64,000 nucleotides of DNA from Hyalangium versicolor (GCF_020103695.1 NZ_JAHXBF010000011.1:124001-188000); one strand, 5' to 3'. Positions 36,198 to 46,401 are shown, numbered from the stretch's first letter. Notes: generated from the letters alone by a model not told the origin. Program-made: numbers and translations.

Positions 36198-39100
36198 ATG
36201 ACCTCTCCACTCGTCCGTACCATCGACCTCCTGCACTCCACGGACGGCCTGCACGTCCTGTGGCATGGTGCATCGGGCGAGGCTTCACGCCCGGTGGAGC
36301 TGGCGACCCAGGAACTCATCGCCCAGCAACTCAGGGCCCTCGCCGATGTCGAACGCGCCTCGAACCGCGACGCCTGTCTCCTGGCTCATGCGCAGAAGCG
36401 ACTCGGACACACACTCCACCACCTGCTCGACGGTCCTGGTGAGCACTCCCTCCAGCATCACCTGCAGTCCGCACGGAACCCTGGCCAGCCACTCTCGCTC
36501 GTCATCCGCCTGCGCTCCAGCGATAGCCACGCTCTCGTCCACCACCCCGCCCTCCAGTGGCACCTCCAGTTACTGACCTCTCCAACGGCAGAGCCCCTGG
36601 CACTTCTGCCGAACGTGATCCTCAGCATTCAGCTCGGTGAGGCGGAGACCTCGCAGCCCGTACTCATCCCTGGCGGGCGCCTGCGGGTTCTCTTCATGGC
36701 CTACTCGCCGACTGACACTCCACCGGTGCTCAACTTCGAGGCCGAGGAGAAGCACTTCCTCGACCAGTTGGCTCACTTTGTCGAGCAGCGCCGTCTGCTC
36801 CTCGATGTCGCTGAAGAGGGAAGCCTCGCCGAACTGCGCCGCCGCCTCTCGCGCCACTCCTACGACATTGTCCACCTCTCAGGCCATGGCGCCATGACCG
36901 GCAAAGGCCCACGCCTCCTGATGGAGGGCGAAACGGGAGCGAGGCATGACGTCAGCCCCGACCAGCTCCTTGAAGTGCTCCGGCAGGCTCCCACGCCCCC
37001 CCGTATGGTTGTCCTTGCTTCCTGCAGCACTGCCGAGCAAGGAAACGGGGGGCCCAGCCTGGCAGCCGAGTTGGTGCATGGCGGTATTCCCTGGGTCGTC
37101 GGGTGGACCCGCCCCGTGCAGGATGGGTTGGCCAGAACCGCTGTTGCACAGCTCTACGACCGCCTGTGTCATGGCGAGGGGCCGGCCCAGGCTGTCGCTC
37201 GGGCGCGCCAGAGCCTCCGCGCGGAAGACTCGAGACGACCGGACCCCGGCCAAACACATACCTGGGCCAGCTTGCAGTATCTGACTACACAGCCGGCGGG
37301 CTTCGCCCTCGACTTGAGCGCTCCTCCTGCAACAGAGGAGTCACCTACGCGCGAGATGGTCTACACCACGTTGGGCAGACGCATGCGCGTCCTGAAAGAG
37401 GGCTTTGTAGGCAGACGCAGGGAGTTGCAGACGCTTGGGCGTATCCTCTGGCAGGGGCACTGGGCCGCTCCAGGCCAGGCCCCTCACCCTGTCGCGGGCG
37501 CACTTGTGACAGGAATGAAGGGACAGGGCAAATCCTGCCTCGTCGGTCGCGCGATCCAGCGATTCAGTCAGGAGGCGGGGGAGCTGGCCATGGTGGTGTT
37601 CCATGGCAAACTCAATGCGATTGAGTTGCTGGATACGTTCCGCCAGGAGGCCTCCCAGGCAAAGGATCTCGCAGCCACGGCTCTGCTCGATGACACAGTA
37701 CTTTCGTTGCCACGTCGCCTGGAACTGTTGCTGAGCCACCACTGGCGGAAGCGCCCCATGGTGGTCGTGCTGGATGACTTCGAGCAGAACCTGGAGATTT
37801 CAGGCCAGGGTGAGGCTCGGCTCCATACCTTCGCCTCCGAACTGCTCGGCGCGCTCGTGCCCGCATGCAGAGGGGCGCAGCCCAAGGTCCTCCTCACTAC
37901 CACCACCCTCTTCCCGCTCCCTCCGGGTTGCGAGGAAGCGCTCGTGAAAGTCCCCCTGGGGGCTCTTGAAAAATCGAGCATCAACAAGCTGTTGTTGAGG
38001 GAGTTGAAGGGGGACAGCAAGCTGTGGGCTGAACTTTGTGAGCGTTTGGGCCGCAATGCCCGCGTTCTCGAGTGGACTCGGCAGCTCATCACAGGGAAGA
38101 CATCCAGCGAAGTGCGTAGGATGCTGGGACGAACAGACCAGGAGCTTCAAGACTGGCAGGGGAAGGTCCCTGATAGCGAGAAACAGGACGAATTGGCGGC
38201 GCTCTTCCTCAAGCACATAGCACTTGAGGAAGCCCGGACCCAAGTGGGGCCAGACGCGGAGACCTTTGTCGCGCGAGCGCGTGTCTACGAAGTGCCGGTA
38301 CCCGTGGAGGCATTGAGCAGGCTGACCGAGGGGCTCACGGTGTCGCTCGGCCGCGACCTGGTCCCGCTGACGAACCTCGGGCTGCTAGAGGTAGGGAGTG
38401 AAGAAGGACAGGAGGTCTACCGGGTCAGTCCGCTGGTGAAAAAGAAGTTCGACGCGCCAGATGGCCAGCGGTGGCACGGTATCGCGGCGGAGTTCTGGTG
38501 GAAGGGGGTAAAGAGCGATACCGGCTGGTATGCATACGCCTTGCTCCAGGCCTGGGAGCATGCGCTGCAGGCTAGGAGGCAGGACATCGCGGACGCGGCT
38601 GCGGGCATACTCAATCCATGGCTGCACGATTGGGGCGAGTACTCACCAAACCTCAGCCTGGGTAGGCGGCACATGGCATTCTTCCCGGAGAGTGTAACGG
38701 GGCTGCACTGGACCGGCCATGCGCTCTACCGAATGGGCGATGTCGAAAACGGGCGGGCACTACTTGAGCGCAGTATAGAGCTCGCAGAGCGCTCCTTGGC
38801 TGGAAAGGAGCAGGCCCCATCCATCGTCAAGCAACGCTTGTCCGCCTGCCTCTATGAACTCGGCACAGTGCTGAGCGCCCAGGGAGAGTTGAAGCAGGCT
38901 CGTGCCCTGCACAGACGCTCCCTGAAACTCAGGAAGGAGGCGTTCGCCACTGAGAACCATCCCGTCGTCGCGGCCTCGTTTCATGAACTGGCAGTCGTGT
39001 TGGGGGCCCTGGGCGACTGGGTTTGCGCTCGCGCTTGCCTTGAACGGTCCCTGAAGATCTGCAAGCAGATATATGGCACCGAGGTCCATTCCTCTGTCGC

Positions 39101-40295
39101 CACCTCGTTGCAAATGATGGGAGCCCTGCTTCAAGCGCAGGGCGACACGAAGGAGGCCTGCTCTCACTTCCAACGGTCTCTCGAGCTCAAGAAGCTTGTG
39201 CACGGCACCGAAATCCATCCCTCCGTTGCCGCTTCGCTCCACGCTCTGGCAGTCGCGTTGCGAGCCGAGGGCAAGCTGGATTCCGCTCGCGGCCACCTCG
39301 AGCACTCCCTGGAGATCCAGGAGCAGGTGTACGGTACGCAATTTCATCCCTCTGTTGCCGCCTCGCTCCACGCCCTGGCAGAAGTGAATCTGCTCCAGGA
39401 CGACCTGACGACCGCCAGTGCCCTCCTCGAACGGTCGCTGACAATCAAAAAGGAGGTGTTCGGCACCGAGCTTCATCCCGACGTCGCGGCCTCACTCCAC
39501 GCATGGGGAAGAGTCCGTCACGCTCAGGGAGAGCTGGTATCCGCTCGCAATCTCTTCAAGCAGTCCCTGAGGATAAGCAGGCAGATATACGGCACTGAGA
39601 ACCACGCCTCCGTCACCGCATCGCTCCACGAACTGGCGAGAGTGCTGCAGGCCCAGGGCAAGCAGGCATCCGCCTACATTCTCCTCAAGCGCATACTCAA
39701 AATAGACACACACATATCCGGCACGGAGGTCCATCCCTCCGTCGCCGCATGCTACGCCAACCTTGGCGCATGCCTGGTGGCACTCGGCCGGTCCGCGGAA
39801 GGCGAGACCATGCTCCGCAAGGCGCAGGAGCTCTTCGAGCACGTCCATGGCACTCGCGACCACTACAAGTACGCCGAGGTTGAAACCTCTCTCGCCATCC
39901 TGCTGCTGTCGCTTGATCGCGAGGAGGAGGCTCTGTCTCTCTTGCACCACGCCCGATCGGTGCTGCAGCCCAAGCTCCCCAACCATCCACTCCTCAAACG
40001 AATTCAGCACCTCCTCTCTCACCCGCGTGTGAATCTGCGCAAACTGGCGCACCTCGCGCTCGTCGCACGAGCCTCCCGCACCACTCCCCCTGACAAGCTG
40101 ACCGAAGGACTTCAGGTGCTGAGAGATGCAGGCCCCCTGTACACGCTCGTCGCGGATTTCCTCGAGCACGTGGCGTGCAGCGCTCCCCTTCCTCCTGTCC
40201 CGGCAGCCCTCCCGAAGGAATTGGCAGAGCTCATGGGCTCCGTACGCACCGCGGCGGAGAAGTTACCCGTCTCCAAGCAGTTGGCTCCCAGATAG
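36198..40295 (+). CDS. CHAT-NTPase-TPR giant, paralog 1
   Basis: The 1365-aa protein begins with a CHAT caspase-like domain of about 360 residues: the His is in VHLSGHGAMT (H230) and the Cys in LASCSTAEQ (C276). From about 395 (EGFVGRRRELQTLGRIL) follows a STAND/AAA_16-like NTPase. Its P-loop GMKGQGKS is at 439-446 and Walker B VVVLDDFEQN near 523. A winged-helix-like region precedes, from about 860 on, some eight or nine kinesin-light-chain-type TPRs of 43 residues (motif GTEVHPSVAASLHELA). No signal peptide is present, so it is cytoplasmic. This layout (effector, switch, superstructure-forming repeats) is that of predicted bacterial conflict or cell-death proteins. It is closely related to the gene at 41177. 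Confidence 0.9.
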   Translation: MTSPLVRTIDLLHSTDGLHVLWHGASGEASRPVELATQELIAQQLRALADVERASNRDACLLAHAQKRLGHTLHHLLDGPGEHSLQHHLQSARNPGQPLSLVIRLRSSDSHALVHHPALQWHLQLLTSPTAEPLALLPNVILSIQLGEAETSQPVLIPGGRLRVLFMAYSPTDTPPVLNFEAEEKHFLDQLAHFVEQRRLLLDVAEEGSLAELRRRLSRHSYDIVHLSGHGAMTGKGPRLLMEGETGARHDVSPDQLLEVLRQAPTPPRMVVLASCSTAEQGNGGPSLAAELVHGGIPWVVGWTRPVQDGLARTAVAQLYDRLCHGEGPAQAVARARQSLRAEDSRRPDPGQTHTWASLQYLTTQPAGFALDLSAPPATEESPTREMVYTTLGRRMRVLKEGFVGRRRELQTLGRILWQGHWAAPGQAPHPVAGALVTGMKGQGKSCLVGRAIQRFSQEAGELAMVVFHGKLNAIELLDTFRQEASQAKDLAATALLDDTVLSLPRRLELLLSHHWRKRPMVVVLDDFEQNLEISGQGEARLHTFASELLGALVPACRGAQPKVLLTTTTLFPLPPGCEEALVKVPLGALEKSSINKLLLRELKGDSKLWAELCERLGRNARVLEWTRQLITGKTSSEVRRMLGRTDQELQDWQGKVPDSEKQDELAALFLKHIALEEARTQVGPDAETFVARARVYEVPVPVEALSRLTEGLTVSLGRDLVPLTNLGLLEVGSEEGQEVYRVSPLVKKKFDAPDGQRWHGIAAEFWWKGVKSDTGWYAYALLQAWEHALQARRQDIADAAAGILNPWLHDWGEYSPNLSLGRRHMAFFPESVTGLHWTGHALYRMGDVENGRALLERSIELAERSLAGKEQAPSIVKQRLSACLYELGTVLSAQGELKQARALHRRSLKLRKEAFATENHPVVAASFHELAVVLGALGDWVCARACLERSLKICKQIYGTEVHSSVATSLQMMGALLQAQGDTKEACSHFQRSLELKKLVHGTEIHPSVAASLHALAVALRAEGKLDSARGHLEHSLEIQEQVYGTQFHPSVAASLHALAEVNLLQDDLTTASALLERSLTIKKEVFGTELHPDVAASLHAWGRVRHAQGELVSARNLFKQSLRISRQIYGTENHASVTASLHELARVLQAQGKQASAYILLKRILKIDTHISGTEVHPSVAACYANLGACLVALGRSAEGETMLRKAQELFEHVHGTRDHYKYAEVETSLAILLLSLDREEEALSLLHHARSVLQPKLPNHPLLKRIQHLLSHPRVNLRKLAHLALVARASRTTPPDKLTEGLQVLRDAGPLYTLVADFLEHVACSAPLPPVPAALPKELAELMGSVRTAAEKLPVSKQLAPR

Positions 40296-40341
40296 CATAC
40301 CCTCATCACTCCACGCGATAGGACTATCCTTCCTCCGACAT

Positions 40342-41094
40342 ATGCTCCTCACACACCTCATTTGCGACGCACTCCTCGATCTCAGCCTCCCGGATGATGC
40401 TCATCCACCCTCTGTTGCGCTCCAGCAACGGATCTACCAAGCAGCCATCGACCTCGTCCCCCCCAACGACAGCGCCAACCGCAGCCATGACGAGCGCACG
40501 CGCGACTCTGACAATGCCCTCCTCCGCGCCTTCCTCAGAGGAGATGCCGGCTCCTTCAAGATGCTCATGGAGAGGCACCAACCTTGGATGACTGCTTGGG
40601 CGCGCCAGCATCTCCCTGACGCCGATGCCGACGACGCGGTACAAGATGCCTTCATCACTTTGCTGCACAAGGCCACCAAGCTCCATCCCGGAGCCACCTT
40701 GCGCAGTTTCCTCTTCGGGATCTTGCAGAACTTGGTGTTTCGTATCCGGCGCTCGCTTGCTCGTCGCCGGAACGAACCGCTCGAGGATGAAACAGAGGTG
40801 AATGCCGCGGACGTCGACCCCCCCTCGACCCCGGAGCTGGAGTTGCTCAACAAGCGTCCCTATCTTGAAATCGCGAAGGTACTTCACCGTGCATGTAGCC
40901 TCCCTGAACAGAGGGTGATTCTCCTGATGCTTGATGACCAGGACGACAAAGCCATCGCCGAGACCCTGGATATCACCGTCAACTACGTGCGAGTGCTTCG
41001 CTATCGGGCATTGCCGAAAATCCGCAAGGAGTTCGAAGAGCCCGCCCCTACGTCGGAGCAACAAGATGGGCTCGGCGGGCGTCGCAAGAAATAG
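40342..41094 (+). CDS. ECF-type RNA polymerase sigma factor
   Basis: The 250-aa protein has region 2 (LRGDAGSFKMLMERHQPWMTAWARQHLPDADADDAVQDAFITL, part) and region 4 (LPEQRVILLMLDDQDDKAIAETLDITVNYVRVLRYRALPKI, part). It carries a 55-residue N-terminal extension. No zinc-finger anti-sigma gene follows directly. It lies between the two CHAT-NTPase-TPR paralogs on the same strand, 46 bp after the first. The start at ATG 40342 is chosen as the first in-frame ATG after the upstream stop; no good ribosome-binding site is visible. Confidence 0.88.
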   Translation: MLLTHLICDALLDLSLPDDAHPPSVALQQRIYQAAIDLVPPNDSANRSHDERTRDSDNALLRAFLRGDAGSFKMLMERHQPWMTAWARQHLPDADADDAVQDAFITLLHKATKLHPGATLRSFLFGILQNLVFRIRRSLARRRNEPLEDETEVNAADVDPPSTPELELLNKRPYLEIAKVLHRACSLPEQRVILLMLDDQDDKAIAETLDITVNYVRVLRYRALPKIRKEFEEPAPTSEQQDGLGGRRKK

Positions 41095-41121
41095 CACCAA
41101 GCGCGCGATCGTGCTCTCCGT

Positions 41122-41176
41122 GTAACGTCTGTGCTCGCTACGGCGATACCGCCGTATCCCCAGCACCAGGAGCCCC
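41122..41176 (+). promoter_or_regulatory. Conserved upstream block, copy 2 (candidate ECF promoter)
   Basis: This is the partner of the block at 36143-36197, with the same length, no gaps and the same distance to the ATG. It begins GTAACGTC, contains GATACCG about 25 bp in, and ends CAGGAGCCCC before the start codon. The gap after the sigma gene is only 82 bp, so this gene may have its own promoter in addition to read-through. Confidence 0.5.
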
Positions 41177-44100
41177 ATGTCCTCTTCCCCCCTGCACACC
41201 GTCGACCTGCTGCACTCTGCCGACGGCCTGCATGTCCTGTGGAGCTCTGCTCCCGGTGACAGGCCCCGCCCGGTGGAGCTGACCACGCAGCAGCATATCG
41301 ACCAGCACCTCAAGGCCCTGGCACAGGCTGAGCGCGCCTTGAGCTTGAATGCCTCTCTCCTCCAGGCTGACGCTTACCGACAGCTCGGGCTCACGCTCTA
41401 CGACCTGCTAGATGGCCCTGAGCATTTCCTGCAGCATCTGCTGCAGTCCTCTGAGGCCTCGGGCCAGCCCCTGTACCTCGTCATCCGCCTGCGCTCCAAC
41501 CATGGCAAGCCCCTGCCCGATCACCCAGCACTCACATGGCAGCTCCAACTGCTTACCTCACCCTCGGCGGGGCCACTGGCACTCCTGCCTCACCTCACCC
41601 TCTGCCTCCAACTCGGTGAGGCCGAGCCCTCTGCGCCTGTCCTCCTCCCTGGTGGGCAGTTGCAGGTCCTCTTCATGGCCTACTCCCCCACGGACACTCC
41701 CCCAGTGCTCGACTACGAGGCCGAAGAGGAACTCTTGCTCTCCCAGCTGGCTCCCTTCGTCCAGCAGCGTCGCCTGGTGCTCCACGTCGCCGAGGAGGGC
41801 AGCCTCGCTGAACTCCAACGCCGCCTCTCCCTTCGCTCCTACGACATCCTCCACCTCTCCGGCCACGGCATCATGACCGACGACGGCCCGCGCCTCCTGA
41901 TGGAGGATGAAACGGGCGCCAGACATGACGTCGGCCCTGAGCAGTTGCTTGCGGTGCTCCGGCTCGCGCCCCCCCGCCTGGTGGTCCTCTCTTCCTGCAA
42001 CACCGCCGAGCACAGGAATGGTTTGCCCAGTCTGGTGGCCGAGCTGCTCCAGGGCGGTATTCCTTGTGTCGTCGGCTGGACGCGGCCTGTGAGAGACAGA
42101 CTGGCCAGTACCGCGGTTGCACAGTTGTACGACCGTCTGTGCCAGGGAGAGGGGCCTGCTCAAGCCGTGGCTCGGGCACGTCTGGGTCTCTATCAGGAAG
42201 ACTCCAAACGACTGCCATCCGCCCAGAGCCATACCTGGGCCAGCTTGCAATATCTGACCACACAGCCGATGGGTTTCGCTCTCAACCTGGACGAGCCACC
42301 TGTCACAGAGCAGTCGCCTACGCCCGAGGTCATCTACACCATGTTGGGCGGCCACATGCGTGTGCTCGCGCGCGGCTTTGTCGGCCGGCGTCGCGAGTTG
42401 CAGGTACTTGGGCGCCTTCTCCACCGAGGCAGCCAGACCTCTCCTGGCACGGCGGAGCGTCCCGGGGTGGGCGCCGTCGTGGTGGGAATGAAGGGCCAGG
42501 GCAAGTCCTGCCTCGTTGGACGTGCCCTCCAGCGCTTCAGCCAGAGTATCGGGGAACCCGCCACATTGGTGCTCCATGGCGAACTCAACGAGCTGACGCT
42601 GCTGGAAGCGTTCCGCCGGGAGACCACTCGCTCGAAGGATGCCAAAGCCGCAGCCTGGCTTGATGACACCACGCTACCGCTGCTGCAACGTCTCAAGTTG
42701 CTGCTGTGCGACCACTGGCAAGCTCGCCGCCTGGTGGTGGTGCTGGATGACTTTGAGCAGAACCTGGACATTCCTGGCCAGGGCGAGGCCCGACTCCGCA
42801 ACGTTCTCGCCTCCGACTTGCTTGAGATGCTCGTGCCTGTGTGCGCTCAGCACCAACACCAACTGCTCATCAGCACCACTGCCCGCTTCTCTCTGCCCTC
42901 CCATCTCCAAGGCGCACTCGCGGTACTCCCTCTGGGGGCACTCGACCGAGCCAGCATCCAGAAGCTGTGGATGAGAGGCAGGGAGGGCGACAAGGAATTA
43001 TCGCACGTAGACAAAGCTATATGGATCGAGTTGTGCGAACGCCTGGGCCGCAACGCACGCATCCTCGACTGGGCTCGACAACTCTTGGGAGGCAAGACGC
43101 CCGATGACTTGCATAAGATACTGGAGCAAGCAGGACAGGCTCTTCCAGACTGGCAGGGGAAGGCACCTGACAAGGCGAAGCAGGACGCTCTGGCAGCCCT
43201 CTTCCTCAAGCACCTGGCGCTTGAAGAGGCACGAACCAAGGTAGGTGCGGACGCACTGAGATTCATTGAGCGGGCGCGCGTCTACGAGGTGCCGGTACCA
43301 GTTGAGGCCTTGGACAGACTGACCGAGGGGCTTTCGGTGTCGCTCGAGCGCCACCTGGTGGCCCTGGCGAACCTCGGGTTGGTGGAGGTGGGGAACGACG
43401 AGGGGAAGGGAGTCTACCGCGTCAGCCCCCTGGTGATAGAGGAGTTCGATGCGCCCGACGCTGAGAGGTGGCATGCGGTTGCCGCAGAGTTCTGGTGGAA
43501 GAGAGCGAAGATTGACGGCAAATGGTATGCGCGCGCCACTTTCCAGGCTTGGGAACATGCACTGCGGGCCAGGCGGCAAGATATCGCGGATGAGCTTGCG
43601 GAGGCGCTCAATCCTTGGCTGCGTGATCAAGCGGAGTACAAGACGAGCGCCAGCATGGGTCGGCGGCACCGAGAGGCCTTCCCCAAGAGTGTGGTGGGGC
43701 TGAAATGGACCGGCTACGCGCTCTCCCAGACTGGCAATCTGCAAGAGGGGAAGGACTTGCTCGAGCAGAGCATCAACCTCACCGAGCTTGAACTGGCGGA
43801 AGAAGGGCCGAATCCATCCGCGGTCAAACAGCGCATGGCCAGTTGCCTCCATGAGCTGGCTGGCGTGCTCAGAGCCCAAGGCAACCTGGCAGCCGCCCGC
43901 TCTCACCTCGAGCGCTCTCTGGAGATAAAGAAGCAGGTATTCGGCACCGAGATCCATCCCTCCATCGCCGTCTCGCTCCATGGACTGGCAGGAGTCATTC
44001 GAGACCAGGGAAACCTGGCGGAGGCTCGTGCCCTCCTCGATCGCGTGAGGAAGATTCACGAGCAGATTCATGGCACTGAGGTCCATCCCTCCGTCGCCAG

Positions 44101-45943
44101 CTTGTTCCACGACCTGGCTGGCGTGTCGAGAGCCCAGGGAGATCTGGCGACGGCGCGCGCCCTCATTGAGCGCTCCCTGAAGATTCAGGAGCGGTTGTAC
44201 GGCACCAGGGGCCATCCCTCCATCGCCGCCTCGTTCCATGCGCTGGCGGAAGTGCTGCATGCGCAGGGAAACCTTGCGGAGGCTCGCTCTTGCCTCGAGC
44301 ACTCTCTGGAGATTCAAAAGCAGGTGCTCGGTACCGAGGTCCATCCCAACTTCGCTGCCTCGCTCCACGCATTGGCAAGAGTCATGCATGCCCAGGGAGA
44401 CATGGGGGAGGCTCGCCGCCTTATCGAGCGATCCCGGGAGATTCAAGAACAGGCGCTCGGCACGGAGGATCATCCCAGCGTTGCTGCCTCGCTCCATGAG
44501 TTGGCCGCGGTGCTCCATGCTCAGGGAGAACCGGCGAAAGCCCGCTCTCACCTTGAACGCGCCCTGGCAATCAAGAAGCAATTATTCGGCACCGAGGCGC
44601 ATCCATCCATTGCCGCCACGCTCCATGAGTTGGCAAGAGTGCTACAGGACCAAGGAGACCTGGCGGAGGCTCATTCCATCCTTGAGCGCTCCCTGGGGAT
44701 TCAAAAGCAAGTGCACGGCACCGAGGTGCACCCCTCTATTGCCGCTACACTCCACGAGTTGGCAAGAGTGCTGCAGGCCACGGGAGATCTGGCGAAGGCT
44801 CGCACCTACCTCGAGCGCTCCCTGGAGATTCATGAGCAGGTGCACAACACCGGCATCCATCCCGACATCGCTGCTTCGCTCCACGAACTGGCCGGAGTGC
44901 TACAAGCCCAGGGGAAGCTGGTGGAAGCTCGCTCTCACCTCGAGCGCTCCTTGGAGATTTATAAGCAAGTGCATGGCACCGAGGCCCATCCCTCCATCGC
45001 TGCCTCGCTCCGCAAGTTGGCAGGAGTACGGCAAGCCCAAGGAGTACTGGGAGAGGCACGCTCCCACCTTGAGCGTTCCCTGAAAATAGACAAGCAAGTG
45101 CATGGCACCGAGGTCCATCTCTCGGTCGCCGCCTCGCTTCATGAGTTGGCCGCAGTGCTTCATGCGCAGGGCAAACTGTCGGAGGCTCGCTCCCACCTCA
45201 AGCGCTCGCTGGCTATCAAGCAGCAGGTACTCGGCACCGAAATCCATCCCGACGTCGCTACCTCGCTCCATGAGTTGGCAAGAGTGCTGCAGGCCCAGGG
45301 CGACCTGGTGACGGCCCGCTCCCACCTCGAGCGCTGCCTGGCGATTTTCAGGCAGGTGCTCGGCACTGAGGTCCATCCTTCCATCGCCGCCACGCTCCAT
45401 GAGTTGGCGGGAGTCCTGCAGGCCCAGGGCGACCTGGTGACGGCCCGCTCCCACCTCGAGCGTTCCGCAGCAATCTACAAGCAGGTGTTTGGCACCGAGA
45501 TCCACCCCTCCGTCGCCGCTTCGCTCCACGAGTTGGCAAGAGTGTTACAGGACCTGGGAGATCTGGAGACAGCTCTCCCTCTTTTCGAGCGCTCCCTTGA
45601 GATTCAAAAGCGGGCATTCGGCACCGAGGCCCATCCTGACGTCGCCATGTCCTACGCGAGCCTTGGGACGTGCCTCGCTTATCTCCGCCGGTTTGATGAT
45701 GGCGAAGCCAAGCTCCGCAAGGCTCAAGGAATTTTCGAGCATGTCCATGGTACTCGTGACCACTACACATACGCTGAGATGGAGAGCTCGCTAGCCTTCA
45801 TCCTGCTGGCGCGCCAGCGCCAGGAAGAGGCGCTGCCTCTCCTGCGCCATGCCGTGGCGGTGCTGCGAGCCCAGGTTCCCAGCCATCCACTGCTCGCACG
45901 AATTCAAAGACTCTTCTCTGGCTCGCGTATGCCCCCGTCCTGA
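41177..45943 (+). CDS. CHAT-NTPase-TPR giant, paralog 2
   Basis: The 1588-aa protein is collinear with the gene at 36198. The CHAT domain has the His in LHLSGHGIMT (H230) and the Cys in LSSCNTAEH (C274). The NTPase follows, with P-loop GMKGQGKS at 437-444 and Walker B VVVLDDFEQN. A linker predicted to be winged-helix-like precedes the TPR array. The array is much longer than in paralog 1, with 14 clear 43-residue units plus one degenerate unit, which accounts for the extra 223 residues. No membrane segment or signal is present. The two genes evidently arose by duplication, with later expansion or loss of repeats. Confidence 0.9.
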   Translation: MSSSPLHTVDLLHSADGLHVLWSSAPGDRPRPVELTTQQHIDQHLKALAQAERALSLNASLLQADAYRQLGLTLYDLLDGPEHFLQHLLQSSEASGQPLYLVIRLRSNHGKPLPDHPALTWQLQLLTSPSAGPLALLPHLTLCLQLGEAEPSAPVLLPGGQLQVLFMAYSPTDTPPVLDYEAEEELLLSQLAPFVQQRRLVLHVAEEGSLAELQRRLSLRSYDILHLSGHGIMTDDGPRLLMEDETGARHDVGPEQLLAVLRLAPPRLVVLSSCNTAEHRNGLPSLVAELLQGGIPCVVGWTRPVRDRLASTAVAQLYDRLCQGEGPAQAVARARLGLYQEDSKRLPSAQSHTWASLQYLTTQPMGFALNLDEPPVTEQSPTPEVIYTMLGGHMRVLARGFVGRRRELQVLGRLLHRGSQTSPGTAERPGVGAVVVGMKGQGKSCLVGRALQRFSQSIGEPATLVLHGELNELTLLEAFRRETTRSKDAKAAAWLDDTTLPLLQRLKLLLCDHWQARRLVVVLDDFEQNLDIPGQGEARLRNVLASDLLEMLVPVCAQHQHQLLISTTARFSLPSHLQGALAVLPLGALDRASIQKLWMRGREGDKELSHVDKAIWIELCERLGRNARILDWARQLLGGKTPDDLHKILEQAGQALPDWQGKAPDKAKQDALAALFLKHLALEEARTKVGADALRFIERARVYEVPVPVEALDRLTEGLSVSLERHLVALANLGLVEVGNDEGKGVYRVSPLVIEEFDAPDAERWHAVAAEFWWKRAKIDGKWYARATFQAWEHALRARRQDIADELAEALNPWLRDQAEYKTSASMGRRHREAFPKSVVGLKWTGYALSQTGNLQEGKDLLEQSINLTELELAEEGPNPSAVKQRMASCLHELAGVLRAQGNLAAARSHLERSLEIKKQVFGTEIHPSIAVSLHGLAGVIRDQGNLAEARALLDRVRKIHEQIHGTEVHPSVASLFHDLAGVSRAQGDLATARALIERSLKIQERLYGTRGHPSIAASFHALAEVLHAQGNLAEARSCLEHSLEIQKQVLGTEVHPNFAASLHALARVMHAQGDMGEARRLIERSREIQEQALGTEDHPSVAASLHELAAVLHAQGEPAKARSHLERALAIKKQLFGTEAHPSIAATLHELARVLQDQGDLAEAHSILERSLGIQKQVHGTEVHPSIAATLHELARVLQATGDLAKARTYLERSLEIHEQVHNTGIHPDIAASLHELAGVLQAQGKLVEARSHLERSLEIYKQVHGTEAHPSIAASLRKLAGVRQAQGVLGEARSHLERSLKIDKQVHGTEVHLSVAASLHELAAVLHAQGKLSEARSHLKRSLAIKQQVLGTEIHPDVATSLHELARVLQAQGDLVTARSHLERCLAIFRQVLGTEVHPSIAATLHELAGVLQAQGDLVTARSHLERSAAIYKQVFGTEIHPSVAASLHELARVLQDLGDLETALPLFERSLEIQKRAFGTEAHPDVAMSYASLGTCLAYLRRFDDGEAKLRKAQGIFEHVHGTRDHYTYAEMESSLAFILLARQRQEEALPLLRHAVAVLRAQVPSHPLLARIQRLFSGSRMPPS
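43907..45712 (+). repeat. 129-bp tandem repeats encoding 43-residue TPRs (14 copies)
   Basis: Fourteen consecutive in-frame units of exactly 129 bp each encode LERSLEIxKQVxGTExHPSIAASLHELAxVLQAQGxLxEARSH-type TPRs. The period is 43 residues rather than the usual 42 of kinesin-light-chain repeats. High nucleotide similarity among units suggests recent unequal recombination. Confidence 0.9.
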
Positions 45944-46401
45944 GAGCAAGAGCGAGCAGGCCACGGAGAGTTCCCTGCGCCGCTCGCGGACTTTCGATGC
46001 GGCCGCGGCGTCACGCGGCCCATCTCTCAAGGCAGGCGCAACGCGCGGCTGACCGTCGCCTCTCCAATGCCCAGCAGGAGGCAAATCTACACCGATCACG
46101 CCAAGTGTATCCTGGAGTAGGCGATCCCCTCCGCCGAGATCGCTGAGCCGCGCCTCCTCAGGCTCGTTTCCACCAGGCCTGCCCGAAACCGCCGCGCACT
46201 TCGTCGGAGAAGTGCTGAAGGCCGCCGAGGATGTCTCGCTCTGGTCCTGTCGCAATGCCGGGGACCGGCTGCCTCGCCAACGCCGGGTTGAGGATGGAGC
46301 GCTGTAATAGAAAGCCGCCTCGATGCGATTTTGCTTTGCGCGCGCAACGCAGTCTGTTGCGAAACCACTGGTGGTTTTTCTCACAATGCCGAGGAGAACC
46401 A
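45944..46401. other. 458-bp gap without a convincing gene
   Basis: Several short frames exist on both strands, but none has family features, good codon bias or a ribosome-binding site. There is no terminator-like hairpin directly after the 41177 gene. The stretch may be a decayed gene, or a leader for the small repeat protein that follows (GAGGAGAACC lies just before its ATG). Confidence 0.5.

Noticed and set aside
42998-44581. 527-codon minus-strand frame opposite the second CHAT-NTPase-TPR gene
   Set aside because: It is the antisense of the 129-bp repeats. The repeated residues are explained by the real gene, which has the domain motifs.
43907-45712. Regular repeats considered as a CRISPR array
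   Set aside because: The 129-bp units are contiguous, without unique spacers, and encode in-frame TPRs.
45944-46401. Possible transposase or regulator fragment in the gap
   Set aside because: Several frames were read on both strands; none shows a DDE, helix-turn-helix or other recognisable motif, so no feature is claimed.
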